NCBI GenBank assembly: GCA_029204045.2
Contig: JAQNDB010000197.1
Span: forward strand, 1 to 64,000
Direction of reading: 5' to 3'
DNA: 64,000 bases
Source of the DNA: Tillandsia leiboldiana
Taxonomy: Eukaryota > Streptophyta > Magnoliopsida > Poales > Bromeliaceae
Part shown: positions 1-10,972 of the stretch, one piece after another
Numbering within the stretch: position 1 is the first letter of the stretch
Layout: every line of letters starts with the position of its first letter
Translations under genes and position numbers: made by a program
The notes under the pieces: model-generated
The model's database searches: none
Seen by the model: only the letters and a program-made list of their open reading frames with translations
What the model was told of the DNA's origin: nothing

Positions 1-299
1 GTTGTGCATGTGGAGGAGGCTATGTGGATCATGTCCAATGCAGTTGAGGCCGCAAGTGTATCGACAGACCTTATTGGAAATTGGGGCAGTTTCGGTGTTT
101 TGACCCAGTGCTTGGGATTGGTAGGCACGTGCCACAGGATGTTAGATGCAAAAAGAGAGGACTTTGATCTCTGTGAGGCAGACGAGAGGAGTCTTGATGG
201 TTGAGATAGTTATAGCACACAGTTATAGCGACAGGTGTTGAGGTGCTTTTCGGCGGCACGGGACTCAAGGCTCTCTTTGCCCAGGAATCCCGGGTGTGA

Positions 300-540
300 T
301 TTCACCTAGCTTTTGGAGATGCCGCCGGTTAGGGAGATGGAGATTGAGTTTGACGCGGTTCGGGGTAACCGCGCCACCCTCGACAGCACTTCATTGGATA
401 TCGCTGTAGAGCTGAGAAGCTGATGGCGCAGTTACAGGATCTGATGGATCGAGGGGTCTGTTTGACCTGATGCCACGCCATTGTACACGTGGTGATGCCA
501 CGTCGTTGATGCACGACTGTGGGAGGTCCTTTTATGGTTC
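300..540 (+). pseudogene. Gypsy reverse transcriptase N-terminal fragment (decayed)
   Basis: Translation from about 318 gives MPPVREMEIEFDAV, matching the conserved gypsy stretch just before the RT domain (usually a 'PPxREVEFxIDLxPG' pattern). Stops and shifts follow, while remnants of the 'LKxQLxDLxDRG' helix persist to about 470. No intact catalytic residues lie here. The 1-300 stretch upstream probably derives from the protease/linker region, but I recognise no motif in it. The fragment is in line with the RT piece at 640-1115 and belongs to the outer element. Confidence 0.6.
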
Positions 541-639
541 GAGTGTAGACAGGTCCGGTGGTATCTAGGACCTTTTGATAGAGCTATATGCAGGCAGTTA
601 TAGTATGGTGCGAGTACCTACTTGGAATCAGACAGCCGA

Positions 640-1115
640 GGATCTTGCCTAGATGGCGTTTCAGGACACGGTAGGGGCATTATGATCTCATAGTAAGGCC
701 AAATGGAATAATTAATGCCCTGTTGTCTTGAAGATTTGAGACATTGTGCGTCCCAGTTGTACTTGGACGGATTCGGAGTGGTGTTCCCCCAAGGATATTT
801 GATTTACTCCCAGAGCGACTTGGAGTATGTGGAGCACTTGTGGATGTGCTACCATGCCTGTGTGGATGAAGTTGTATGCCAAGTTATTGAGGTACAAGTT
901 GTAGCTTCAGAAGCATACCTTCTTGGGTCACTTTGTTCTAGCCGTAGGAGCGGCGGGAAATCCGGCCAATATGGATATCACTTGGGATTTGGCCGAGATC
1001 GACATTATTGTCGAGGTGAGGAGTTTCTTGGACTGGGCAGTGCCAGGAGAGCTTGGCAATCGGATGATGAGACTGATACCAGCGCCAATGTTAGTACTTC
1101 TAGTGTTGGGAGAGA
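640..1115 (+). pseudogene. Gypsy reverse transcriptase palm/thumb fragment (decayed)
   Basis: Several frames must be combined to follow the homology. The stretch around 655-720 resembles the 'F-T-R-x-G-H-Y-E-F-x-V-M-P-F-G-L-x-N-A' RT block. At 775-900 LIYSQSDLEYVEHL corresponds to the segment holding the YxDD active site, but the catalytic aspartates are gone. At 970-1045 the frame with NPANMDITWD and VEVRSFLDWA matches the block after the RT thumb ('P-x-K-x-x-A-I-x-x-W ... V-R-S-F-L-G-L-A'). The order fits one decayed RT of the outer element. No function can remain. Confidence 0.7.
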
Positions 1116-1479
1116 TATCTGCGAGTTTTAGTGATGCCTCCTGTAGCCACTGTGGAATTACCGTTGGGTTATTGTTGAGCATTCTGGATTACCCCGACAG
1201 GGCCACTGTGATGGCGGATACCTGGCGCAGGAAAGCTGTCTGGGGATGAGTTTGATAATTCCACAGCTGGCGATGTGGGGCTATTGGGGCAAACATGGCT
1301 TGTGGTTGTGTCCCTGAGGGTTCCTTTGGATGATAGACCGCGGCTGAATAGTTCACTCAGATGGTCAAGATTCGGGAGTGACCGAGCGAGGACCCCTCCT
1401 TGTTAGGGCTCTTTTCCTTATTGGATAATCGTGTGGGTGTGCTTCGGTTGCCTTGGTTGAGTTGACACAGGTTGTGTTT
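1116..1479 (+). other. Unrecognised decayed pol interior
   Basis: Positionally this should hold RNase H and most of integrase, but at 364 nt it is far too short and I recognise no domain motif. A large internal deletion is the simplest reading. Confidence 0.4.
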
Positions 1480-1837
1480 GGTGCATGTTGCACTGGCGGT
1501 TATCTTGTCTCCCCCAACTTTTGGTGGAACCTTTGTGTGTTTCATGTCTCAGCTCAGGAAGGTTATGTTTTTGGATCCCTCGACCGTGATTGACTCTCCC
1601 CATTTGAGATCCATGAATGTTTTGGAGTACGAGAGATGCCCGTTGTGAATTCTGGCTCGTGAGAGTAGAGGTTGCGCAATCGGGCTATGCCGTACTGGCT
1701 GTTGTTGTTGTTGTTGAGGAGTAATCACGGGGAGTGAAAGGTAACTTGGGAAGCCAGAGACGATGATGATGAGTACTTACCCTTGGTGTTTGTGACTCCT
1801 GGTGGAATCGAGCTAGTTTCGAGGATGAAACTTTCTT
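1480..1837 (+). pseudogene. Gypsy integrase C-terminal fragment (decayed)
   Basis: Pieces in different frames resemble the end of gypsy integrase. VFHVSQL-like and 'LRKYVFDPS'-like residues lie near 1535-1590, followed by 'L-R-N-R-A-I-P-Y' and 'SNHGE..VTWEARDDD' equivalents near 1670-1775. In intact plant gypsy elements this segment ends a few dozen bases before the polypurine tract, as it does here (tract at 1838). Several stops and shifts are present. It marks the 3' end of the outer element's pol. Confidence 0.65.
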
Positions 1838-1850
1838 TAGTGGGGGAGGA
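1838..1850 (+). promoter_or_regulatory. Polypurine tract of outer gypsy element
   Basis: TAGTGGGGGAGGA lies directly before the LTR start TGTGAGAACC and just after the decayed pol end, the expected site for plus-strand DNA priming. Confidence 0.75.
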
Positions 1851-3179
1851 TGTGAGAACCTGGATCCCCATGACTAGATTACTGGTTGACCAGTAGCCCC
1901 TGGAGGCCTGTGTGGCGTGTCGGTGGCGTTTGTGCACCAATTGGACACTGGTGATGGACTCAGAGTGTTTAATTGATCACGGAGTAGTCAGATGACTCCG
2001 TCGAATGCTTAGAAGTGGTTTGGCGCGCAATGGATATTAAAATTGGGCTCAGCGCGAAGTTTGGACAAAAGAACACCTTTCCGATGCCCTCGCAATTTTT
2101 AGAGTTGGAGTTTGGCAAATCAAACTTCGGATTGGACTCAGCGCGCTGAAAACGATAAAAACGGACTATTTGCTTGTTGTTTTCGGAGTCCGGATGACCT
2201 GGCAAGCGGTTTTCCGAGGCAAGGGACACTGTTCCGGCGGACGGGGGCAGCGTCGGCGGCGGCGGGCAGCGGCGGAGCGCGGCGGCGGGCTGAGGCGCAG
2301 CCGCTCGTTCCACCACGGAAGCGTGCACCCGAGCGCGGGGACGCGTGGGCGGCTCCGGTTGGCCGGCGGCAGGACAGGCGCGGTCCACGGGAAAGCGCGG
2401 GTGTACGTTGGATCGGAGGGTGGACGCGTGGCAGCTTGTGGTTGGTGCGTGTGGTGTACCTCTGTGCACCGAGCTGGTGTAGCTCGCCTCGGGGCGCGTG
2501 CCTGGCAGGGGCGCAGGCTTGCGCGGGGAAGGGCGCGCGGGGCCCTGGCGCGGCGTCAGCGGGGGCAGGCCACGTGTCGGCCTCCCATTCCGCGGTGTCA
2601 GCGGCGATGTGACGCATCACTGTGGCCGTTGCGTCAGAGCGGCCGCTAGTGCGGTCCACGTGGCGGCCGCGGATTGGCCGCCGCGGTCCCGTGGATCGCG
2701 GTGCACGGGTCCAGGGACACGTGTCGCTCCCCTGTTGGCTGAACGCAGGTGACGTGGCGCCTCGATGGCGTGGCGTGGATGTGTGGACCGCGGGGCTGGT
2801 TACTGTAGCAGCCCGGAAACCAGATTCGAGCAGCCCGGAAGTTGCGCCCGAATCTGGAATGTTGGCCTATAGGGCCCGAATCACCACATTTCTCCCTTTT
2901 TATCTCTCCTTTTGCTCGCACTGAGAGGCTAAGGGGAGGGAGTGGGGCGATTCGTGGGGGAGTTTTCATGGGTGCGCGAGCGCGCCGTTTGCCCCCGTTG
3001 AGCGCACAAGGTGTTCCAAGGAGCCGGTTGGACGCGTTGGACGTGCGACGGGTCGAGGTCGGTCCCGTTTGTTGTTTTGCGGTATTTGTGGCACAGTGTT
3101 GAGTTTTCCTTTTGGATTTTGGATTGACCCCCACGCCCTCATGCGTGTTAGGGACCTGTTCTACTGTGTCGTTTACTGC

Positions 3180-3430
3180 GCTGACTGTTGCTGGCGTTTT
3201 GGACGCGCCTCGTTTTGCGCGCAACCTTAAGGGATGCATGCTCAGTTTTTCGTGCAGATTCGAGGTACGTGCACCGTTTTTCGTGCAGGTTGTGTTGGCG
3301 CGCACCGTTTTGCGTGCTGGTTTTAATAGCGTACTTCATTTTGCGTGCAGGTTTGGGTGGCCCGCGCATCGTTTGTTGCGCGCGGACATCGTAAAGTGTG
3401 CACCGTTTTGCGTGCAACTTGTTGTACGAG
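3180..3430 (+). repeat. Degenerate tandem repeat, motif GTGCACCGTTTTGCGTGCAGG
   Basis: Variants of 'GTGCACCGTTTTxCGTGCAG' recur roughly every 35-40 bp (about 3210, 3270, 3300, 3340, 3400), with substitutions in each copy. It lies inside the outer gypsy LTR and explains the repetitive peptides in its frames. Confidence 0.6.
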
Positions 3431-4530
3431 CTCGGATTGAGGCATGCCTTTACACTCTTTGGATCTACGCGTCACAAGGATTACAGTCGTATTTTTGGGG
3501 AATTTTCTGAGATTCGCCCGAAGGTATACTTCTTTCCCCTTTACTGTGCTGAGTATTACAGTTGTGTTTGTTGTGGACTTTCGCGCTCACCGCGTTGTTG
3601 AATTTCTAACTCGGCCTCCGGTACTCGGATTTTGGCGTGCAGGTACTCGTTTCGAAGGGCTCGACGCGACGATCGCGTCCATATTTTTGGTGGATTTTTC
3701 AGAGTCCGCAATGGAGGTGAAAATTGCACATCTTCGGGACTGGTTTCAGCAGAGGGTGTATACTTGGATATTTTAGTATAAAGTATAACTTTGGACCTTT
3801 TGTTGTACCCAGGAGGGTTCGCGAGTGTTTTTGGAACACTGCTAGGAGCCGAGGTTTGCGCGACATGTATCGTGGATACGGGTTCAGCGGATTGTGCATG
3901 CAAGTGGCCACGCTCTTCACCGACCCCAGGTTTGCCTTGGATTGAGCATTTCAGGTGGGTAGGCTTAATCTGATAACTGCATAAGGTTTTTATATTATGG
4001 GGAATGTAGGTGCACTTGTGGGAATGTCACCCCTCCATAACTGATAGCATGCATGTTTAATGTACAACCCATATTTAGCATCGAGAGGAAAAGCTTAAAG
4101 AATGGCCTAGATCATGTGGTTATTGTACGGGTTTATTCATTAGCCTACTTGTGTGAGATTGGTACAGCATAGTAGGAACATTTAGCATGCTTTGCTATTG
4201 TATGTTTCACCCTCTTTTATCGCTTCTGAGGACAAAAGCATGCTTGTATGGTCATCTAGTTAGGCCATCTTTTACTGCTACACTACTTATTGGAACTTGA
4301 CTTAGGAGAAACCATGCTTCTCCCTTTTCTCCTCCTGTGTTAGTCAAGCCGTCTATGTTGCTCGGGGGCGAGCAGGGGTCTGGGGTAGTGTAGCTAGGAC
4401 ATTGGTGTCAGGGACGGGTTGTACTGGATTACAGACGGCAGGGTATTGCGGCAACCGCGGATATTGGGCGGTTGACCGGTCATTCATTTATGTACCAGAT
4501 TGGTTTATCAGATTTCTCTAGTGGGCGGAG

Positions 4531-4752
4531 TTTCCTATTCATTTAGTGTACGACCGTGCCGGTCAGGAGCCGGTCTGTCATTCATTTAGTGTACGACCGT
4601 GCCGGTCAGGAGCTGGTTTGTCATTCATTTAGTGTACGACCGTGCCGGTCAAGTGCCGGTCTGTCATTCATTTAGTGTGCGACCGTACCGGTCAGTAGTC
4701 AGTCTGTCACCTACTTCGGGATGCGACCGTACCGGTCAGTAGTCGGTCAGTA
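4531..4752 (+). repeat. 43-bp minisatellite in gypsy LTR
   Basis: About five head-to-tail copies of a 43-bp unit contain CATTTAGTGTACGACCGT followed by GCCGGTCAGGAGCCGGT. The first three are nearly identical; the last two diverge (the GCC to ACC change and loss of the CATTTAG part). Confidence 0.85.
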
Positions 4753-4967
4753 TTCCCGCAGATGAGTTCTTGAGTTCGATAGCAGGCAATGCCAGTTTTA
4801 CTGGTGGCACCAGATTGGGTTTATTATAGATATTCGCTTTATTGTTGCACTCGTGTCAGTGGGACCGAGTGAAGTCTAGACCAGTGCTAGTGTTGTCGGG
4901 AACCGTTTGAGGATCGGCGGTTGTCCCAAGGTCATTGTGAGTTGTTGACCGTTGTACGAGAGACATA

Positions 4968-5187
4968 GGCGGGCATGGCAGGCATAGGCAAGCATAGCAG
5001 GCCTGGCAGGCATATACAGGCATGGCAGGCGTAGCAGGCATAGGCAGGCATGGCAGGCATAGCAGGCATAGGCAGGCATGGCAGGCATAGCAGGCATAGG
5101 CAGGCATGGCAGGCATAGTAGGCATAGGCAGGCATGGCAGGCATAGCAGGCATAGGCAGGCATGGCAGGCATAGCAGGCATAGAGGC
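4968..5187 (+). repeat. 28-bp minisatellite of GGCAGGCAT words
   Basis: The 28-bp unit is built from GGCAGGCATGGCAGGCATAG followed by CAGGCATA and is repeated about six times in its cleanest part (5040-5180), with a more irregular left end. It sits in the outer gypsy LTR. It leaves all minus-strand frames open and yields long spurious MPAMPAYACYACHACL-type peptides, which are not genes. Confidence 0.9.
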
Positions 5188-5652
5188 ATGATAGCTGTTG
5201 AGAGGCTCCAGCTTTCTTATTTCAGTCTTTACGGCTTTGGTTAGTTATTGACTTTTGAGGACTTAGTGGGCAGACCGTCGGGTCCGGCGGTGGTACCCAC
5301 TGAGAACTCCCTTTTGGTGTAGTTCTCACACCCTTTGGGGTTTTCCCCCTCCTTTTTCATTCCTCTCCTTTGTTTTGTAGAGTCTTAGCGGGTGTTGCTG
5401 ATTCTGCGGTCGTGATCTAGGCGAGGGAGTCGCGAGCTAGATCCCTACCCATGTTTGGAGAGTAGCGGTACCCCTTCAGAGGAGAGCTTCAGTAGATTAG
5501 TTGTTTTATTTCCTATTTTGAGAGACTGGTGTAGTGAGGATGATATGTACTGAGATCCTGTACACTGATGTATTTATTGGAGATATCTCCCTGTTGAGTT
5601 TTGAGCTCTGTATATGAGGATATTGTATCATTATTATTTTTGGGAGATGGAC

Positions 5653-5657
5653 ATTGT
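5653..5657. repeat. Target site duplication ATTGT (left) of nested gypsy
   Basis: ATTGT lies immediately before the LTR start at 5658 and is repeated at 15793-15797 immediately after the second LTR's terminal CA. Five bases is the normal duplication length for LTR retrotransposons. Confidence 0.95.
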
Positions 5658-6756
5658 TGTAGAGTCCGGGCGTTCCAATGCCTTCGAATACCCTTCTTTT
5701 TTTGACGGGACTGTTAGGAAAACTTTTCACTGTGTTTCTGCAATGGATTGGCCTGGACCGCGAGTATTTTTTTGCGATTGAGCTCGAAAAATGAAGGACG
5801 GCAAAGCAAACGGATTCAGATTCTGATTTACGGATCTCCCGGAATGGGGGTCAAAGCGTTTGCTTTTGAGTGGTGCATCGGGATCCGTGCTAAGTAGACG
5901 GCATGCTCTTCGAGGCGATCGGACGGGATCCTACTGTGATCGGACCTTTCATCTTTTTATGTCAGTGGGTTATTTTATCTTTTGGGTGGTACCTCGACCT
6001 GTCGGTTTTTTCGTCTTGGGTCCTAATTTAATATTTTCAGCTATTAAGGGGGTGTTGAAATTCGGGAATTTTTGGGCCGATCGTCGGGGTTTGCGGGTAT
6101 TTTTAGGTGGTAGAGCTCGCAAAACGGTGAACGGTGGCGCGATCGGATTTGAATTCCGACCCCGGGATCTCCCAGAATTAAATTTTGAAGTTTTACCATC
6201 AGTTTGGGCGCACCGAAAGCCGTACAGGAGATCGGCACGTTTTTCGGGGTAATCTAGACCCCTCGTTGCATCCCGACTATTTATTTTAATTGTGTTTTGG
6301 GGATTTAGGGTTTTCATTTAGGCGTTATGTCTTTTCTGGGTGCGTGCGAGGGGGGGAAAAACCCTAATCCATATTTCCTCTCTTTTCAACCGTGGGCGTG
6401 AGGAACCGAGGCGACGAGACGGAGACGGGAGAAGGAAGGACGATCGCACGCCCTGCGGAACCCGGCGAACGAGAGCGGGACGATCCTCTTCCTTCTTCCC
6501 TCACCGGCGAAAACAAGGTGAGAGGTTCGGGTCCCCCCGGTTATTTTCGATATGAGGTTTTCCTTTTGTCGTTGTCATGGGCAATACAAGGTGTTGAACG
6601 GGAGGCCGCCGCCGCCGTCGTTAAACGGGAGGCCGCCGCCGCCGTGGTCGTGTCCACGGGGTCGTCGCCGCAGACGCCGAGGTCGCGGGGTCGCAATCGG
6701 AGCTGCGGGGGGCGAAAGGGGGGTTACTGTTCATCCCCGTACGGCCGCATTGCTGC

Positions 6757-7020
6757 GCGGTCCACGGGACGCGACGTGGACCCGGCGTACGGCACCCGGG
6801 CCCATGGGGCGCGGACCCGGCGCACGAATGCGTGCGCCAGGCCGCGCAGTCCACAGGGCCCGGCGTGCACCCGACGCACAGCTTCCGGACCCAGGGGCGC
6901 GGACTCGGCGCACGAATGCGTGCGCCAGGTCGCGCGGTCCACCGGTTGGGCGTGCACCCATTGTACGCCTTCACAGCCCCACCGCGTGGACCCGGCGCGC
7001 GCTCCAGCCCGTGCGCGGCC
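6757..7020 (+). repeat. 88-bp GC-rich tandem repeat in 5' LTR
   Basis: GCGCGGTCCAC-type starts at 6757, 6844 and 6932 and the word CGGCGCACGAATGCGTGCGC at 6818 and 6906 give a period of 87-88 bp. The same array is in the other LTR at about 13562-13825. Confidence 0.8.
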
Positions 7021-7744
7021 TGGCCCAAGCCGCAATGGCGCACCGCAGTGGCGTGCACCCGGTCTGCGGCCGCAGGCACTGTGGCCGTGAGCCCGATCCA
7101 CGATGCAGGCCGTGCTCCAGCGGCTCACCGTGCCGTGCACCCGGTCTGTGCCGCCGCCGTTGTCTGTCGTGGACCCGGTCCACGCCTGGACCCATGCACC
7201 AGGCTGCAGCCAGAGTGTCCAGAAGCTCCGTTTTTTGCCCGTTTCGCCCCGTTTTTGAGTGTTTTTGACCGCGACGACGTTTTTAACAATAATCCTTACT
7301 ATAGCTTTTTCGGGCACAGGGTGGGAGTGTTATAACTGGAAATTTCCGCACACCTTCTTCTTCGCATTCCAGGTGGGTCCCCCTTAGAACATCTTTGTGT
7401 ATGGTTCCGTTATGGTTATTTATATCCTGTAAGGGGTGATGTGGACCTCCGGGTTTAATGAATGTCGCGGTGGAAGACTAGATGGGCAGTTCGCCCCTCC
7501 GAACAATAGTAGGATTGTTTGGAGCGTACTAGCGACGAGGACGGTGATCGGTGTGACCAGTCGGGCATCGAAAGGTGGGTTTCCTCTCCCGACAGTTCTT
7601 GAGTCGGGAAACGAGAGCAATTGGTAAGTGCAAAGGTTTGACACGTTGAAATGTTGCTAACCCCGTTCATGCTTATGTTTTATTATAACTATGTTTATGG
7701 CGACTGAGGGTCGTTGTGCCCGACGATACATCATGTTCTGGGAG

Positions 7745-8052
7745 GTGACCGAGGCAGGTGCTCGGTCTGGCTTACCGAGGTTGGTGCTCGGTCTGGATGG
7801 CCGAGGTTGGTGCTCGGTCGAGGCTCGTGTTACTGCTCACACACCGGCGGCTTGGCCCCCGCAAGGGTGTGCTTTTCTGGAAAAGTGGTACGTTGACCCG
7901 TGTACCCCACGTGATGGTGACGTTAGGAATGGGGACCCCCGTGGGTGGGGTGTGTGAGCGGTGATGCCGAGGTGGGTGCTCGGCGGGCAAGGCAGGTGCT
8001 CGGCAGGGGTTCCCGAGGCAGGTGCTCGGTGTGGTTGCCGGGGGAGGTGCCC
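7745..8052 (+). repeat. CCGAGGNNGGTGCTCGG short repeats in 5' LTR
   Basis: The imperfect palindrome CCGAGGCAGGTGCTCGG and variants recur about seven times, in two clusters (about 7748-7825 and 7970-8052). The half sites CCGAG/CTCGG can pair, so each could form a small hairpin. The same set occurs at 14555-14860. Confidence 0.75.
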
Positions 8053-8057
8053 GGTTT

Positions 8058-8135
8058 GGTGTGCACAGGGTTCTTCATTGTTTGGTATGCACAGGGTTCT
8101 TCATTGTTTGGTGTGCACAGGGTTCTTTATTGTTG
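8058..8135 (+). repeat. 26-bp triplicated repeat
   Basis: Three contiguous copies of a 26-bp unit containing GTGCACAGGGTTCTTCATTG; copies two and three each differ by a single base. It is repeated in the other LTR at 14865-14942. Confidence 0.9.
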
Positions 8136-8510
8136 ATTGCTCCGGTTTTTACCATGATTTGCCTTACTTTAGCATTATTGCTTTTATTATTGTTTCTGGT
8201 CACTGACTTCCCACTCTGTGACAGGTTCGTCTAGTCCGTCCAGGGGCGAGTGCTAGGGAGTTGGTGAGGCCGCAAGAGCAATCTTCTGGCCCTTAGAGGC
8301 TACAGATACGGTTTACTTTACCTTCTCGGTTCATTTCATTACGCATTGTAGCTAGTTGTGGATCGCGATACCCCCGTGGGATCGATGTGGATGTTGGACT
8401 ATTTTTATAACTCTTTTGGTTGGGTGTTTGTTCTTACTTCTTTACTTGGCCACTTTCAAACTACAAACAAGAAACATGGAAAATGTCGCGAAACCCGTTT
8501 TAAAAATATG

Positions 8511-8701
8511 GGTGCCGTGTGAGCGGCGTTTTCAAATTCTATGGATTTATGTGATTTCCAAATTAGTTTTATTAAACCTGGTGTCGGGTGGGCACCGATT
8601 TCAAATTCTGTGGATTTATGTGGTTTCGAAATAGTCTTATAAAACCTGATGTCGAGTGGGTATCGCATTCAAAACCCTGTGGTTTTATCCTTTCAAAAAT
8701 A
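8511..8701 (+). repeat. 68-bp triplicated repeat
   Basis: Three diverged copies of about 68 bp start with GTGCCGTGTGAG, GTGTCGGGTGGG and ATGTCGAGTGGG and share TTCAAATTCTGTGGATTTATG. The third copy is shorter. The equivalent array in the second LTR is at about 15318-15508. Confidence 0.85.
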
Positions 8702-8993
8702 GTCGGCCCCTTTATTACTTGTGGAAATTGATTGTATGTTGTTGAAAATGATTGTATGTGATTGGCAACCGGTCTAGTGTGGTTAAAGGCATGCTTATGT
8801 GAACTTTGTAATCAGGACGCCGTGCATATACAAAGGAGACTCTGCCCGTTTGCAGAGTGAATTTGTATATGCGGCGGGTCTGGGCACGCGCCGGGGGAGA
8901 TTGGTTTGAAAAAAAATATATATGTGAAATTTTGGGAGCATCGGTGGCTACCGCTCCGCACGTAAAAACCCCCCGGGGCGTGACAGATTAAGA

Positions 8994-9004
8994 TGGTATC
9001 AGAG
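8994..9004 (+). promoter_or_regulatory. Primer binding site (initiator Met tRNA)
   Basis: TGGTATCAGAG, eight bases after the 5' LTR end, is complementary to the 3' end of plant initiator methionine tRNA, the usual primer of plant LTR elements. Confidence 0.9.
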
Positions 9005-10972
9005 AAAAACAACTTTAACCAAAGTAGTCGTTGTCCAACATCCACGGAAGAATTACCACTGGCTACTAACTAATGAAATGATCAGGGTATAGGTGCGTAG
9101 GGATGCGAGTGTGCGGGATTGTTAAGTTTTGTTTTTCGGTTTAGCCCGGGTGTTGTGCTAGTGTAGTCGGGTTGTTTTGGAGGTTGGGGTCAAGGCCAGC
9201 TGCCACCGGGGTCTTGATGGTTGCGGGGAATCAATGGATTAAGCAACCGGCTCAGGACACGGTGGGACCGCTGACGGTGTTCATGCACTTGGTGCGACGG
9301 TTAGCACAGCAGATCGATGCGCCGGCCTTTGTTTTTTTTTCGAACCCCTTCCTCTGCCGACGTTCTGGTCGTCGTTAGAAACGGTGACTGGTGGTAGTGT
9401 AAACCGCCGGTGTTTGTTAGTGTGTCGGCCGTTTTGTCGGTCATGAGTAACTGGGTAGCCTCTTGCCTAAATTCGTACCTTCTAGATCTGCTGGTTTGAG
9501 GTTACGGCGGGTAGTCGGCCGATTCTTTTGCATCTTGGACAAAGTATGGGTGGGGATGAGAATCCTTCCCCTACGGTTGCTACCATAGTTCGGCTTTTAC
9601 TGTGGACACTGCGATGATTGTAGAGATCGTCGTGGTGGAGTTTTAGGGGTGCTCCTTTAGGTTAAAAAGGAGACCACCGGGGCTAATGAATCTGGTTCGT
9701 TTGGGCTCGATTTTTGGTTAGGGGGGGGGGGTCGTGCCTCGCTTCGCACACGCGTGTGTAAGTGGCGACCTTTTATTGGGGGTTTAGCCTTTTAAGGGGG
9801 TTGTGATGGCGTAGCTCTGGAGCGGGTTCTTGTGTTATGCACAAGAGGGTCGGTTAGGTTGTCTTACTAGCGGGTTGGCGCATGATCCCCCGAGCGCGCT
9901 TAGTAAACCTAGGCAGTTTGATGACAAGGTGATTTCCGCAGTTATTGTTGCTTATCCCTTCCCGACCGGATAGGTTTTGGATGGGTAGTCTACTATATCC
10001 GGAGGCCATTGTCTTAGTGGACCTAGAGCTCAGAGTTCTCTCGGTTTGGAGTGTGGCTGTTTCATCTGAGCATTTGCGGCTCAGTTCGTTGCCCGGTGCT
10101 TGGAGGGGCGACGGATGGGGACCGACCGTCAGTGGTTAATCCAAATGTCGCACCCCTTTCGGTGCCAGGACGGAATTGGGACTGTATTTCGTGGTTTTTG
10201 TCGCCAGCTTCCCATGACCGAGGCATAGTCTTGAGGATTTTGGGTTGCGAGTCTATTGTTTTTGAAGCAGCGTAGGTCAACGGGGATCGTGGACTACATG
10301 GCACTCTGGCAGTGGTCACTTTCGGCTAGGGTGCCTGCATGCAGCTTTTTTTTCTGTGAGGTAGACCTTGTGGTAGGCCTTGGAGCTGAAGCCTAACTTT
10401 AGTTTTGACCGTCGCCCCGGTCGGACGGACCGTCGGAGCGGGTAATCCGGGATGGTGGATATGCTCCGAGTTTGTGACTCGTGTTGGTGACGGGTGGAGG
10501 TGGCCCGTGTTGGTGACGGGTGGGAGCGGTCCGTGTTGGTGACGGGTGAGTTCGTTGCTCTCAGGGGAGATTTTCTGGTAGTTAGTAACCGAGTCTGTTT
10601 TGTTGGCACCTCTTGGGGCCTTGTGAGGGCGTTAGTGTGGTTTTTCCCTTATCGTCGATTTAGTTGTTTTGGACTTTTAAGGGCTCATCGGTACGGGTCG
10701 GGCGGTATGACTGGGGTACCTCGACGCATCGCGAGACTTTTGTTGCTGACTGCTCAGCACCGGCAGAGGTGGTCTGCGGACTGGTGGCGTTGTGACGGGG
10801 AACTCCGAGTCGAGAAGCAGGAATACGATGAGGTGCTGGGCACGGTTTGGTTCACGAGGTACCAGGAGGATGTTTGTTACTTGGTTTCAGTGGGCCTTGC
10901 GTATCGACCCTCTGCATCGCTCACTGACACCCCGGTTGTAAGGTTTTTCTCCCGACGTTTTCACAACTGAAC
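9005..10972 (+). other. Nested gypsy leader and gag region, unrecognisable
   Basis: By position this should be the leader, gag and protease region. I find no zinc knuckle, no protease DSG/DTG motif and no frame above about 160 codons. The longest (10494-10970, plus) has no family motif I recognise. A short GGTGACGGGTGG repeat occurs at about 10487-10550 (three copies 27 bp apart), and a nine-G run lies near 9722. It is most likely decayed gag sequence or a replaced non-coding segment. Confidence 0.5.

Larger units (their letters stand above)
1..5657 (+). mobile_element. Outer Ty3/gypsy LTR retrotransposon, 3' part (left piece)
   Basis: The window opens inside an old Ty3/gypsy element. Decayed pol fragments read in the order RT then integrase end on the plus strand, followed by a purine tract (1838-1850) and an LTR start (TGTGAGAACC, 1851). 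The LTR runs to 5657, where a younger gypsy element interrupts it; it resumes at 15798 and reaches at least 15899, where copia element A begins. The 5' half lies outside the window. Stops and frameshifts throughout show it is not coding. I infer gypsy rather than copia because RT precedes integrase and the C-terminal integrase motifs are gypsy-like. Confidence 0.8.
1851..5657 (+). repeat. 3' LTR of outer gypsy element, left part
   Basis: It begins with TGTGAGAACC right after the polypurine tract and continues to the insertion site of the nested gypsy element at 5657/5658. At 3.8 kb so far it is a very long LTR. Its interior is GC-rich and C/G-skewed at about 2180-2830, contains degenerate tandem repeats near 3180-3430, and two clear minisatellites at 4531-4752 and 4968-5187. 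ORFs across 2112-2924 are frame shadows of the GC-rich block. No partner LTR is in the window, so divergence cannot be judged. Confidence 0.7.
5658..8985 (+). repeat. 5' LTR of nested gypsy (3328 bp)
   Basis: It runs from TGTAGAGTCC to GGGGCGTGACA and is closely similar to 12460-15792. Inside are, in order: a block rich in CCGCCGCCGCC, an 88-bp GC-rich tandem repeat (6757-7020), CGAGGNNGGTGCTCGG repeats (7745-8052), a 26-bp triplet repeat (8058-8135) and a 68-bp triplet repeat (8511-8701). The LTR should hold promoter and polyadenylation signals, but I cannot place them securely. Frames of 150-240 codons at 6392-7335 arise from the GC-rich repeat on both strands. Confidence 0.93.

Noticed and set aside
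2112..2924. Several 80-219 codon ORFs on both strands
   Set aside because: GC-rich part of the outer gypsy LTR, with no recognisable motif and overlapping frames.
4856..5189. Cys/Tyr/Met-rich repeat protein on the minus strand
   Set aside because: Produced entirely by the 28-bp minisatellite; all three frames are open.
6392..7317. Overlapping ORFs of 150-240 codons on both strands, repeated at 13098-14124 (up to 325 codons)
   Set aside because: GC-rich 88-bp repeats in an LTR suppress stop codons in all frames; the peptides are Arg/Pro/Ala-rich with no domain.
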